From: Epiperipatus broadwayi
Lineage: Eukaryota > Onychophora > Udeonychophora > Euonychophora > Peripatidae
Direction: 5' to 3'
Length of the DNA stretch: 64,000 nucleotides
Assembly: GCA_028023455.1 (NCBI GenBank)
Contig: JAQFVV010012400.1
Location: forward strand, 14,517,748-14,581,747
The position numbers were made by a program, and so were the translations under genes. The notes beneath the pieces were generated by a model that saw nothing but the letters and a program-made list of their open reading frames with translations, had not been told where the DNA came from and did no database searches. This document shows, piece after piece, positions 1-11,193 of this stretch; the stretch's first letter is position 1; each line of letters begins with the position of its first letter.

Positions 1-1099
1 TATGACCCGATTTAATTGGGATACTGTGAATTCTTAATCTTTTCAATAACTATTTCATTTTACATTCAGTTTGAAAGTCTTGCAAAGTAAAAATATCTTT
101 ATGTCAGTTAGTACAGTAGTTTGAATGAATTTTCCCATCTGTAGTGAATTATCATGCTGTTCATAGGATGATCAGATTTTGTGAGTTTACATTTTTTGAA
201 AAATGTTCATTACAGTTAGTTACTAGTTAGATATATATCACACAAAATATAAATAATCAGTGAAATGCTAAAGTATAGATATATGTAAAGAGACTTTGAA
301 TAATATTTTTTATATTTAATATAAAAAAAAATAGAAAATAGTAATACTGTATAGCCTTTGAGATCCTTGAGGAATTCTTTATTGGTAGAAATTATTTGAG
401 ATTTATTTAATTTTTGAAGATTAATTTTCTATTGGATCAATAATTTGATTTGGTTTTCACTATATATAGTTTGTGGTGAATCAATATTATATATAAAAAA
501 GTATTGGATCATTAATTGTTCAGAACATCATATGACATTTAAACACTTAGAAGTTGAGCTTTAATCAAGCTTTCAAGTTCATCATTCAAATTTTACTAAA
601 TATTACCCTATATGATTTAATACAATGATAGTATAAGGCACTCAAGAGCCAAATATTTTTTGGGGGGTAAATCAATCTTCTAGTGTTCATACATCACTTA
701 ATCTAGCCATTCAATCATTATTTTTATTTATTAGGTGAGAGCAGTTGATGAATCAAAGGTATATTTAAGGTCCAACTGAACTGAGAAATCTTCACATTCA
801 ATTCTTTACTATATAATCCTGACATCTTGAATGATGATAGTAGCATGGATAATTTTTCTCCTTTTGGTTGATTACATGGTAAGAGTTTGAATTTTTTTTC
901 AGATTGTAGTTTCTTGAGTAATGTCCTTGAAAAAAAAAATTTAGCTTATTTTTTTCTACAATTCATAATTTTTAAATAGCTGAATGCTAAATTGATTTAA
1001 TATTCATACATCTGTCTATATTTTTAAAAAATGTTCTAAAAAGAATCTTTAGTTCTATATCTATTTTTTTGTTATTCACTAATAAAATTAAATTTGGTG
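1..1099. other. A+T-rich non-coding stretch
   Basis: No open frame of useful length, no RNA gene and no repeat structure could be recognised. The stretch has many homopolymer A and T runs typical of the whole window. Confidence 0.6.
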
Positions 1100-1492
1100 G
1101 TATGGTTTCTTAATAAATAAATAAAATAATTTTATAATAATAATTTTATAATAGATGCAGGAATATGTGTTATTGTACTATTTATACATTTAGTTTAACC
1201 ATAACTAATGCCATATTTATATCTAAGTTGTTTATTTCATGCTTGATGTTCTAAAAAAAGAATATTAATTATTTTTATTAATAGCTTATAAGTGTGCATT
1301 TTAGGAAATGATATTAATTTGTTTTATCAATAGTATGTATGCTAAATGCTCTGTCAAATCTATTATTACATTCAATTTAGTAAATAATATAATACCATTA
1401 TTTCTGATGCCATTACTTGTGCTTGTTGATTGGATATACATCTAAATTATTTTTGAGAATAACTTTAGTTATTTTAAGCAAATACTATATAG
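1100..1492 (+). repeat. Left part of a duplicated host segment, interrupted by the LTR element
   Basis: This stretch aligns, with substitutions and small gaps, to 18090-18412. Shared landmarks include 'atgcaggaa', 'ctaatgccatatttatat', 'aagttgttta' and 'aaattatttttgagaataac'. In the paralogue at 18 kb the sequence runs straight on into material that is found here only after the LTR element, at 16192 onward. It is therefore the left flank of the insertion. No coding potential is seen. Confidence 0.75.
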
Positions 1493-4400
1493 TGTACTAC
1501 TGAAGTTTGAGTTGAGTTTCAGTATGTGGTAAAATGTCAGTTGTAAAATTATTTTTTATCTTTTGTGTGATTTTGATAGTGAATATCTTAACCTAAGAAG
1601 CATTGGACTGTGTTGCTATGACAATGATAATATTGATATTAAAAAATATTTATTAATTGTATTGTATAAAATTGTCAATTGACTTTATTCATTTTAAAAT
1701 GGATATGTGAATAATAAAGCAAGTACTTTGGATAAAATTATTCTTTATTATATATTTTTGTTACTGCATTCACCATAGTAAATTACAAATAATACACCTA
1801 AATGTTTAATGGCTCTAGTATATTTGTTGTTTTATTTGTATAATATTATATTTGAAAGATATATGTAAAAAGTTTATTTCGGATTGTAGTATGAAAAAAT
1901 GTAATCTTAATTATTTAATTTATGATTGAGTAGGATCTTATTTGTATCTTAAAAACTTTATATGTAAGAATTGTAATTGTGAAATTTTTTTTAATCATTA
2001 TTTTATGTAATAACATTTTATTTATGGAATGTTGACTAGAATTGATTAAATAGTAAATAAAGGGTATTACTACAATTACTATGATGTCAATAAAAAGTTT
2101 TTAACCCAACAGATTAAATGATATCTCTACTTTTGCTTCAAAAAGTGAATCTAAGTTCATTTTTATGATTTTTTTTTCATTTTTTAAAAAAAGTATATGG
2201 TGGTGAAATGGATCAAATGATGGGCTGGAAAGCAACAATTTTTGTCCAGAACTATACAGTGTGTCAAGGATTTGTGAGTGGTAACAATTTATTATAAAAG
2301 TGAAAAGTAATCAAAATTGAATTTTGTGTTTTAAAACAATCAGAATGATTCTTCACTTTAAAAAAATAGATGTTACCTACTTTTCAGTAATGAGATCTAA
2401 ATATTATCAACGGAAAAATATACAAAGATTATGCTCACATACTGATATAATTTTATAAACTTGATGTATAATTTATATACGGGATAAAAATTGTTTAATT
2501 TTCATAGCATCATAATGTTTGAAACTAGCAGATGTTCACTTGTAATGTTTTATGAATTGATTATTTACTAAATGAAAGAATATCTACATTGCATTGTCAT
2601 ATATTTAAATTAGTGTTTGCACACTTATAACCTTATATGGATCAAATATCTGCTGAATGAAAAAATAATTTGGATATTTAGAAAATATTAGAATTAACCA
2701 AAATGCATTTTGAATCTCATAGCTTTTCATAATATTTCTACTTTTTCTGGAATAATAAAATAGTCGGATCACAGTTTAAAAAACACTAGAACTATGGTAT
2801 TATTTTAGAAGGCCATACCTAAAGCTATTATTCAGATTGTTTGCTTATATTTATCATTATTATCACCATATATTTTTTTCTCTTCATTTAAAATGTATAG
2901 TATTATTGATATGAATAATCGTATAATTATAGGTTAAATAATAATCTATTTACATACATAAATGTGAGTTATGTCTTTCTAAGTTTAAGTTATATCTTGT
3001 AGCATAGTAATTACTATTTTAATTTAAAATATTCATTTTTTTAAAATTTATTGATTATAAATTAATTTCAGATATATCATTTATATTAGCAGTTCAAAAG
3101 GAGTATATTGTAATAAGTATTTCTTTTATTTAACAAATAAAATTTATTTATATATATATTTCTTTAATATTTCTATTAATTATATTTTTATAAGAAGTAT
3201 AAAAAGAAGATATATCTTGAACTGTCTTATATTTTGCAAAGTATAAACATTCTGCAATATATTTGTCTTACATAAATATATGTGTTTGTATTTAGTATCC
3301 AAAAAGTGGAGATTGATGACCAATCACCTATTTAAATATGAAGTTAATGTCAGTTAAAAACCTATTGCCTAAAGCATGATTGGGTTATATACGTAATACT
3401 TTAAATGTTTATTTGCCATATATATAATTTTGCTTTTAATTTATATCAATTTCTTAATAGATTTTGAATTAATTTAAAACCAATAAATTTTCTTGGTCAT
3501 CATTCAATTTTACAATGCAAATTTATTGATTAATCATACTTAGATGAGACAGTATTCATTAACTGACTATACTACATGGGTAAGAAAGTATAGTTACAAA
3601 TCTTTTTTTTTGTATTGAATTTAATGTTTATTATTTGACCAGTATAGATTTTATACAGTAATAATCTAATTGACTTGACATTCTTAAATATTTAATAAGT
3701 AATTGGAAGCTTATTGTAATTATTTTATTAATAACAAGTAAATAAATATATTAAAATAGAAATTATATATGAATTGATTTAATTGTTGATAAAGATACAG
3801 ATATGGTAATTATTGAAAATGACTAAAGGTAGTTGCATTGAAATGTCCACATATTTTATTTTAGGCCAATATTGATTAAAATAAATATTACATTAAGTCA
3901 GTATACAGCCATAAAGATCGTAATCTTATTCAATTATAAAGCTGCTAATAGTAATATATTGTATTCTATTACAAATTGGAATGATTTGCTTTAATTATAT
4001 TTAAAATTCATTAGTGTGGATCATAAATTTAGTTTAAATATTAAATTTTATTATTAATATTTGATTATAATAAATCTAACAATCTTTCATATGCTTTGAC
4101 AATTATAGTCTAAAGTTTTAATAACTTAGCTTTAATAAACTGAAGAGTAACTGAATGTGATTTGTCTATTGTTGGAGTAAACATCAAGTAAGTGTATATC
4201 ATTTATTTTATACATATTGTTATGATTGAATATTGAAATATTAAGAATATTTAATAAGATGATTTTATTTTATAATATATTAAGTTGGTGAAAATGGAAA
4301 GGTATGTTGGATTGACTGATTTTGTATTATTATTAAATATTTAATCTTATTATAATTGACTTAGTTAATAAAAGTATATTGATATTAATAGAATAGCAAG

Positions 4401-5602
4401 GTTAAGTTACCAGTACTTTTATTTTACCATCAAACATCACATGATCATCATTCTTTATGCTTACACAAGCTGTTTTTCACAGAGGCAAAACTCTCCATAC
4501 AGTAGCATCACTCCCTGGTTATTAAAGAACCAAAGACACCAAAAAGTATGGATTCTAAACTGAGTTCAGATATATACAACTATAAAAGCTAATGAGCTTA
4601 GTTTGAAACGTTTTCATTTTGGACTTGAAGCTTTATAGTTAGCTAAAAAAGTAAAAGGTGGCTGCTGGAGGATTGCATTAGATCCTAAGATCTAGGTGCA
4701 GTGCTCTCATATCCAAGGTTTCTCAGTGATGAAAGCCACAAGCTAGAAACTAGTCTGAGGATATTGGATGAGTAAGCACTAGATAGGGATTTTATGCACA
4801 AACCTTTTTGCATCCATTGATTACTCTGGCTTGCACTGAGTGGCGTTACTGTATGAAGAATTTTGTCTCTATGTACTTTTATTTTATTAAGTTATAATTA
4901 GAAATCAATTATTATATCATTGATATTGTAAATTTGTAAGGCATATTAAAATTATTATTTCATCACTCTATGAATCATTTTGTTTAAGTGTAAATACAAA
5001 TTATGTTTGACTTTTGGTACAAGTTTGTCTTATTATAAACAGTGTTGATTCATGAGAAATATTACAATTTATTTCTAATTCGTTGTCATTATTTTTATTC
5101 TATTATAAGTGTTTTATAGAATAAGCATAGATCATTGTTTATAAGACTGATATTTAGTTTTATTGCTTTATTTTTGGCTTAAAGCAAATAATGCTTATAT
5201 TTTAGGATAGTTTGAAGTAATGTTTTATTTGTTTTCTATCAATTTTAATTAAATGTTATTGGAATTTAGAAGGTTATATCAAAAATTATTGTCATTGTTT
5301 TATTAGCTTAAGTGTTAGATTATTATTCATTGATTGATATTCATTTTAGTTTAGTTTATTATTTTCATTCTGTTGCAAATGATGCTACAGTTCATGAGCA
5401 TTATTAAATTAGGAGTGTTGTTCCTTAGTTTATTATATTACAAATGGCTCCCAAATCTGTGGTGCATTAAAAAATGAGTATACTCTCATAATTATTCAGT
5501 TACAAATGCGACCCAAACCAATGGGGCTATAACAGAGATTAGCATACACACATATGTAATCTTTTACAAATGACGATTAGAGTTATTATTTCCTATTGCA
5601 CA
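1493..5602 (+). repeat. 5' LTR (about 3.65 kb without its later insertion)
   Basis: It aligns along its whole length with 11194-16191. Shared blocks occur near 1540/11240, 2215/11900, 2580/12270, 3300/14360, 3900/14995, 5030/15590 and 5440/15996. The present 4110 bases include a 446-base retroposon plus its duplicated target (4427-4886). A stretch near 4290-4390 has no counterpart in the 3' copy. No open reading frame of note occurs inside. A length of 3.6 kb is far above the few hundred bases common for metazoan LTRs. Confidence 0.7.
4427..4872 (-). mobile_element. Hairpin retroposon, copy 1, inserted in the 5' LTR
   Basis: The insertion is bounded by a perfect 14-base direct repeat, GTACTTTTATTTTA, at 4413-4426 and 4873-4886. 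The sister LTR lacks the insertion (compare about 15400-15430), so both ends are fixed by comparison. The sequence belongs to the family also seen at 29352-29960 and 41554-41997. It has the conserved inner region near 4500-4680 and the arm near 4690-4860, while most of the other arm is deleted. The orientation is assigned by the tail, whose reverse complement ends in CATGTGATGTTT. It encodes no protein. Confidence 0.85.
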
Positions 5603-5740
5603 TTTTCGATGTGTTACAAATGGTGCTGTAATTTGCAGGGTGTAATTAAACATGATCACTCTATCATGATCTTGTCACATCCAATTAGTTACAAATGGTG
5701 CAAACCAACTAAGGGCACAATTAAAGACCAAAATCAAAGA
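5372..5740 (+). repeat. Degenerate 50-75-base tandem array with primer-binding-site-like cores
   Basis: The core TTACAAATGG, or a close variant, followed by GC-rich bases recurs at 5439, 5501, 5565, 5614 and 5689, with a weaker unit near 5374. The last two units read TTACAAATGGTGC and lie beyond the inferred LTR end. The earlier ones are inside the LTR and are shared with the 3' LTR (15921, 15995, 16056, 16120). TGGTGC at 5621 or 5696 is a plausible start of a primer-binding site, since such sites begin TGG to pair with a tRNA CCA end. The matching tRNA was not identified. Confidence 0.6.
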
Positions 5741-6273
5741 GGTAAGAATCTCATATACACATCTGTAGAGGAATATAAAGTTCTAGCTTGTATACAGTAA
5801 TAATATTTTATAGATAGTTATAATGCATTTAAAATTTTTTAAAAATAATTTGTTTGAATGGTAGGAGAAGAGATATTTTGTATGCTTAAAATGAATTTGG
5901 TTATTATTGTCATTCTTTCACAGGGTTTTATCGATAACTGGAAGGTTGAATAGATGAATATATTATATCAAATAATAAAATAATTTAAAGTATTATAATT
6001 TATTTTGGTTAAACAGTTGATATTTTTGTTATAATAATAACAAATAAGCAAATATGGAAAACAATAGTGTTGAAACATTGTCAGAATTTGAAGGTATTAT
6101 TTAGGGAATGTTTAGGAAAATGATGGAGGAGATGAGAGAAATGAATAATAAATTTGAGATTCAAAGCTGAGAATTAAATAAAGATGTAAGTAGAGAAAAT
6201 AAAGAATTAAAAGAAGATATAAGTAGAGAAAATAAAGAATTAAGCAAAAATATAAGTAGAGAAAATAAAAAAC

Positions 6274-6447
6274 AGTAAAACTGCAGTTTACAAGTCACAA
6301 TAAAATTCGAAATTTGTTTCACATTTTTCTCACCGGAGTGTTTCTTGTCGAATATTTAAATAAGAAAATAATTAAAAATAATTAAAATAATAATTAAAAA
6401 AATAATTAAAATAATAACAATATATCCTACCAACATTCATAATTACT
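6274..6447 (+). repeat. Left terminal inverted repeat of Merlin
   Basis: It pairs with 7554-7703. The outer 35 bases differ at few positions. An A/T-only stretch of AATTA-type repeats (about 6365-6420) is some 20 bases longer here than in the right arm. Part of the arm (TTTTCTCACC...GTGTTTCTTGTCGAAT, near 6330) recurs as a subterminal direct repeat at about 6456-6485, just inside the arm. Confidence 0.9.
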
Positions 6448-6576
6448 GTCCAAATTTTTCTCACCACAGTGTTTCTTGTCGAATTAGTGTGGAATTGTTA
6501 CATTGTCTTGGCGCACATTTTACAAGTTTTCCAAAGTTGTAACACGTGTTTTTTAACTTCCAGCGTAATTCATAAA

Positions 6577-7556
6577 ATGAATCCTTTAAATGGTAATGTA
6601 GTTGTAGTACCAGAAAATGAACTGTTACATGCTGCAGATATTCGCGTAGAAAATTGGACATCGTTTCTGTTGGCGAATGAGCTTCGAACTCCGGAGTTAG
6701 CAATGAAGTGGTTAGCAAGGAGGTGCCTGCTTAAAAATAGTACTCTATGCCAGCATTGCGGCGTGCAGTGTTCTCTCATCAAACAGCAAGAATGTGGAGA
6801 TGGTCACAGATGGCAATGCAGATTATGTCGCCATCGTGTATCTATCAGAAAGGGTTCTTTTTTTTTAGAAGCCATTTATCCTTCAAGACAATTATGCTTA
6901 TAGTATATTATTGGGCACATAATTTGCCACAGTGTTTTCTTGTTCACGAGCTAAGTGTAAGTTGGCACACTATAGTAGACTGGGCAAATTTTTGCCGCGA
7001 AGAGTGCGCAACGTATTTTCACAGACATCCAATGCAGGTCGGTGGATTTGATGATAATGGAGCGCCTAAAATCGTAGAAGTTGATGAAACAAAATTTTTT
7101 CATCGAAAATATCACAGAGGAGCAATTCGAGAAGGTCATTGGGTCTTTGGTGGAATAGAGAGAAATTCAGGAAAGTGTTTCTTGGTAGAGGTCCTTAACC
7201 GATCAGCTGCGACTCTCGAAGCAAAAATACAAGAATATATTTTACCAGGGACCCACATCATTACGGATGGATGGGGTGCATACAACAACTTAAGCACAAT
7301 CCGTAATGGTATATATATGCACTCTGTCGTCATACACCAGGAGAACTTTGTAGATCCTCACGACTCTGATATCCACACACAAAATGTGGAAAATATGTGG
7401 ATGAGAGCTAAACACAAGCTGAAACATCAGTGTGGGACCAACAGTACTTTATTCGAATCATATCTGCAGGAATTTGCTTTTAGGACTCTCTACATGACTG
7501 ACGCAGTCTTTGCTAATTTTATCGCTATTGTAAGCGAAAACTACAATGGACAGTAA
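6577..7556 (+). pseudogene. Merlin transposase, ISXO2-like DDE domain, one frameshift
   Basis: This would catalyse cut-and-paste movement of its own element. From the ATG at 6577 the first frame encodes an N-terminal zinc ribbon: C58-x2-C61 and C81-x2-C84, the second pair within WQCRLCRHR. Reading is lost at a nine-T run (6858-6866). The downstream frame then carries the catalytic domain to the TAA at 7554-7556. The DDE triad is visible as D in VEVDET (7083), D in ITDGWGAY (7266) and E in NVENMW (7389). That arrangement is characteristic of IS1016/Merlin. The stop codon lies inside the right inverted repeat. Apart from the homopolymer shift no stop interrupts the protein. The break could be a real mutation or a sequencing error in the T run. 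Confidence 0.92.
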
Positions 7557-7703
7557 TTACGAATGTTGGTAGGATATATTGTTATTATTTTAATTATTAT
7601 TTTAATTATTTTCTTATTTAAATATTCGACAAGAAACACTCTGGTGAGAAAAATGTGAAACAAAATTAGAATTTTATTGTGACCTGTAAACTGCAGTTTT
7701 ACC
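7554..7703 (-). repeat. Right terminal inverted repeat of Merlin
   Basis: This is the reverse complement of 6274-6447, with the A/T-rich part shortened. It overlaps the transposase stop codon at its inner edge. Confidence 0.9.
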
Positions 7704-8740
7704 TAAAAAACTATGAGAAGAATTGAATAATAAGTTTGAAAAGTAAAGAATTAAAAGAAGATATCAAAGAACTGAAAGTAGAGAATTGGGGCAAATCAAT
7801 AAGCTAGACTTATTTAAAATTGAGTTAAATGCCATAAATGTGAGAGTTGAAGAATTCAAATACAATTTAGATGTTAAATTAAGAGAATCCAATGATAAAT
7901 AAGACCGTAGATTCAATGAATTAAATGACCAAATAGATGTCACAGGAAAAATTAGAAGTTGTACTTAAAGATTTAGATGATGAAATTAAAACCTGTAAAA
8001 TTGGGTATCACAAATTGGAGAAGAGGTATATAAAAGTTGAGCAAGCTCATGAGAATGCTAAGAAAGCATTAAGATCAGAGATGGAACTGAATCAAAAGAT
8101 ATTCAAAGTCATATGAAAATGGAATTTAAGGAAATAAAAATAGATTATTGAATGTCAAAAGAGATGCTTTTAGAAACAACTATGATTGAAAAATAGAGAT
8201 AAATTGTTCTGGTGATGTAATAAAAATAAGTTGTATAGAAGAGCAAAAAAGCTTAGATAAGAAGCTTCTAGATGTTGAATCATTACCACAAAATGAAGGA
8301 GTAAAGACTAAAGATAGTCCGAGAATCATAAATAAAATGTGATTGGAAAATAAAGTTAGTTCCAAAGAAGTTAAAAGTTTGGAAAGTACATTTAATGATA
8401 ATATAATGTATAACTTAAGGATATAAAAACATATAGAACAAAGAAAAGATGGAGAATAATTATTGAAAGAGTCATGGCTGTAATAATGGAGGAAAAAAGG
8501 AAATTTATCCTATAAGAAATGAATGAAGCAATCATTCCAAAGAAAAGTTTATAATAATGTAGTGAAAGGAAAGGAGAATAAACCCTCCGAGAAACAGATT
8601 AAGACTTTATTTCATGAGAAAATTTATAGTAAAGATAACTATGTAGCAGATGATAATGTGAATAGTGAGTTTTCTTTGTTATTTTATTCAGAAATATTGT
8701 ATAAACTTGCTTGGCATTATTTCCTCAAAGACCCATGATT

Positions 8741-9190
8741 TGATTAATAAATTAATGAGCTTATCTTATATATGAATGGAAAATAAAATATAATTTTACA
8801 GAAACATTTTTTTTTTAAAAAAAAGTATGTTCAACCATTTTTATAATAGTTAAATATATATATTACGACAAATACTAATTTTGAGATGTAAAGAACTGCC
8901 AGTAGAAAGAAATGTTTATAGTTAAGATACGTTTAAAACTTTAATGATATATTATTTATATAATATTTGCTGTTGTATCTTATGAAATTAAGAATCATGG
9001 CTATTATAGAGATGAAATTATTGACTTGTATGGCTTTCTATTTATAGAATACGATTCTTTTTATTTACTGTTTTTTATTATTATTATTCTATTTGAAGAG
9101 ATAAAGAGGATTTGAAAATGCCCATTGTATAAATTCCTCTTACAGACAGGTGTTCTATGCTAATCATATGATACATACAGTTTGTAGGTT
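8741..9190 (+). other. Internal retroelement region without recognisable pol
   Basis: Protease, reverse transcriptase and RNase H would be expected between the gag-like part and the integrase relic. Only about 450 A+T-rich bases are present here, with stops in all frames. The bulk of pol therefore appears to be deleted. Confidence 0.5.
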
Positions 9191-9481
9191 ATGACCGAAG
9201 CAAAACCCAGATTAATGAAAACAGGAGATCTAAGAATAAATAAGCAGATCTCTAGCCAAATTTTTCAATTAGGTGATAAAGTTATGATTCAGATTAATCC
9301 CATAAGTCACCCTGAAAAATATGTCTACAAAAATTTTCCAAGAAATTTATGGTGGCCCATTCATTATTATTCAGCAATATAATAATGCTTTTGTACTGAT
9401 TAATAAAGAAATGGTCAAGAGAACATATAATGCTCCTTCTTTGAAACTTGTGAAGGAGAATTTAACTAGTGGTGATGAGTA
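9191..9481 (+). pseudogene. Integrase C-terminal relic of the LTR element
   Basis: Two overlapping frames carry a pattern typical of the C-terminal end of Ty3/gypsy-type integrases. The first has FQLGDKVMI near 9265-9295, the usual 'GDKV' entry into the SH3-like domain. The second frame takes over near 9350 with GGPFIIIQQYNNAFVL and ends in YNAPSLKL before the TAG at 9479. A shift between the frames near 9345 disrupts the gene. The upstream zinc-binding and catalytic core domains are missing. The family call is from motif pattern only. Confidence 0.6.
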
Positions 9482-11193
9482 GGTGGCTTGATAAGTTAAG
9501 AGGTATAGGATGTAAAGTTTTAGTATGTGTGCTAATTGTGGATTGAAAATATTTGTATGATTAAGCCTTTTCTTTGAAGGAATTGACTAAACTGCAGATG
9601 TGTGCTTGTGCTCAAAACCACATGTAAATTGATAGTGAAGTACCAGCTGAAAGATATCTTGGGCTCACTACAGAGTAGCTGGTAGAAAGGAATTCTCAGT
9701 GAAATTATAAATTATAAGTTAAAATCGGATGTTCAGTAGAGTTTTCCTGACATTCACAAAAAAAAAAACTATTCAAACCCAAGAGTCCCTGATTAGCAAC
9801 CATATAATACACAACTTGGCTCACAATGTAGTTGCAACATCTTTAAATTTAGTACTTCTACTATTTTGATCTCCTGCTCATTATCAAAGTTAATTTACAT
9901 TTTGTTAGTTTATCTCATATGGAAAAGTGATTTTAAAGTTGGTACCTTCAATGCCAAGAGTTTAAAGCCAGTAGTATCACCTAAATAAACATGGTTTATA
10001 TATATATAAAAATTAGAGTGTAATTTATCTTATTATGATAAATGTTGCTTTAGTGTTCGAGTTGAACCCTTTACTAGTGATAACAATATGGCTGCACATG
10101 TTTAAAAAGAAAAGATGTGAGATCTTTGTAATTTGGTAAAATTTAGTGAGAAAAATGGGAAAAAATAAGCAATTTTTTATAGAATTAGTAATGTATTAGT
10201 AATTTTTTATTATTATTACTGTGGAAGTACGTGATGCCAGAACTGAATAATGATAAGGAAATATAATATTACAGAAAATAAATAGCATGAAATATGGTAA
10301 CAGAAAATAATTTTTAAATATTTGTGTTCATTGTTCCTTATGTATTATTTTGAAGTGTTATGTAATCCTAAGGTTAGGAATATTTTAAAATTATTTAATA
10401 TGTTGCTTAATAGTGTAGACATGATAGGTGATGAGAACTTACAGCTATTAGATGTTAGCTTAGTGATATTTGGTATTTTAATATAAGTACTGAATAATTT
10501 ATTTTATGAATAAAATCTATCAAACATACATTTATCTTCACGATTGAATAGTAGAGATAATCATAAATGGAATACTATATTGAAAAATAATTTGGAAATG
10601 TGTTATATGAAAGAAACTTTATTAATGTTTTCATGATATCATGATAAGGATGACTATTTAGTTGGTTTCAATAGAAGAAACTTTGAATATAATATATCAC
10701 AATGGTTGGTTATAATAAATTTCAGATTATATTATGATAAGAGGTTATTGAAAAAAATATAAAGGGTTATTTTCAAATTGATAGTAAAACTTTAGCAACT
10801 ATAATTGACAAATTTTATGAAAGATAAAAACAATACAGATGGATAATTGTACTTTATGATACACTGTTAATGGATGTAAAATAGACCAATTTTTTTTGTT
10901 AGTCATGATGCTTTGATGTGTTATTTATTGGAGGTGAATAAAGAACTGATGGGAATATATTAAGAAGATGAGGAAAAAAGAGTAAATAAGTTTTGTCTTA
11001 TTTTAGTGAGCATACTAATGAAGTATTTAGGATTCATTAGGATTGAATTATTAAACAATATATAAAGATGGGGAAGAAGAAAAGAATGGAAATTTGTGTA
11101 ATTAGGAGATAGTTTATTGTATACATGTAAACAATAGTTTTTATTTAAAAAAAAAAAGGGAAAAGCATTTTTCCCCCAGTAGATGGGAGATTT
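9482..11193 (+). other. 3' internal region of the LTR element, with polypurine-rich end
   Basis: Only short frames with many stops are seen, and no envelope-like or other known product was recognised. Some charged, Lys/Glu-rich coding-like sequence remains near 10840-11100. Just before the second LTR lie A11GGGAAAAG (ending about 11165) and GATGGGAGA (11182-11190), which are candidates for the polypurine tract that primes plus-strand synthesis. Confidence 0.45.

Larger units (their letters stand above)
6274..7703 (+). mobile_element. Merlin (IS1016/ISXO2-related) DNA transposon, nearly intact
   Basis: The 1430-base element is flanked by the perfect 8-base direct repeat TAAAAAAC (6266-6273 and 7704-7711). 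Merlin elements are known for 8-9-base target duplications. The ends are long inverted repeats (6274-6447 and 7554-7703) that begin RGTAAAACTGCAGTTTAC, where the outermost base is A on the left and G on the right. The enclosed gene is a Merlin-type transposase with one frameshift. Clean target repeats and well-matched arms indicate a fairly recent insertion compared with the decayed host retroelement. Its G+C content is visibly higher than that of the surroundings. Confidence 0.93.
6054..8740 (+). pseudogene. Broken gag-like coiled-coil gene, split by the Merlin transposon
   Basis: A methionine at 6054 opens a frame starting MENNSVETLSEFEG, with an in-frame stop after 16 codons. It continues in the same frame through further stops as a Lys/Glu/Asn-rich heptad-like sequence to 6273. 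Three 33-base direct repeats (starting 6186, 6219 and 6252) encode an 11-residue unit with core SRENKEL. After the transposon (7704 on), similar charged helical sequence resumes in several frames to about 8500. A 71-codon open frame follows at 8523-8738. Position after the LTR and leader, strand and coiled-coil character suggest a gag-type structural protein of the LTR element. No zinc knuckle or capsid motif was recognised, so the assignment rests on context. The gene is dead. Confidence 0.5.

Noticed and set aside
1493-5602. Copies at 1.5-5.6 and 11.2-16.2 kb as a plain tandem duplication
   Set aside because: Not fully excluded. The TG/CA ends, purine tract, retroelement genes between the copies and the empty paralogue at 18 kb together favour LTRs.
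5570-5800. 76-codon open frame on the plus strand
   Set aside because: It lies across the tandem repeat array at the LTR end, and its Cys/Tyr/Lys words are the repeated core read in frame. No sign of a protein.
6461-6782. Minus-strand open frames over the start of the Merlin gene
   Set aside because: These are shadows of the transposase, which has recognisable zinc-ribbon and DDE motifs on the plus strand.
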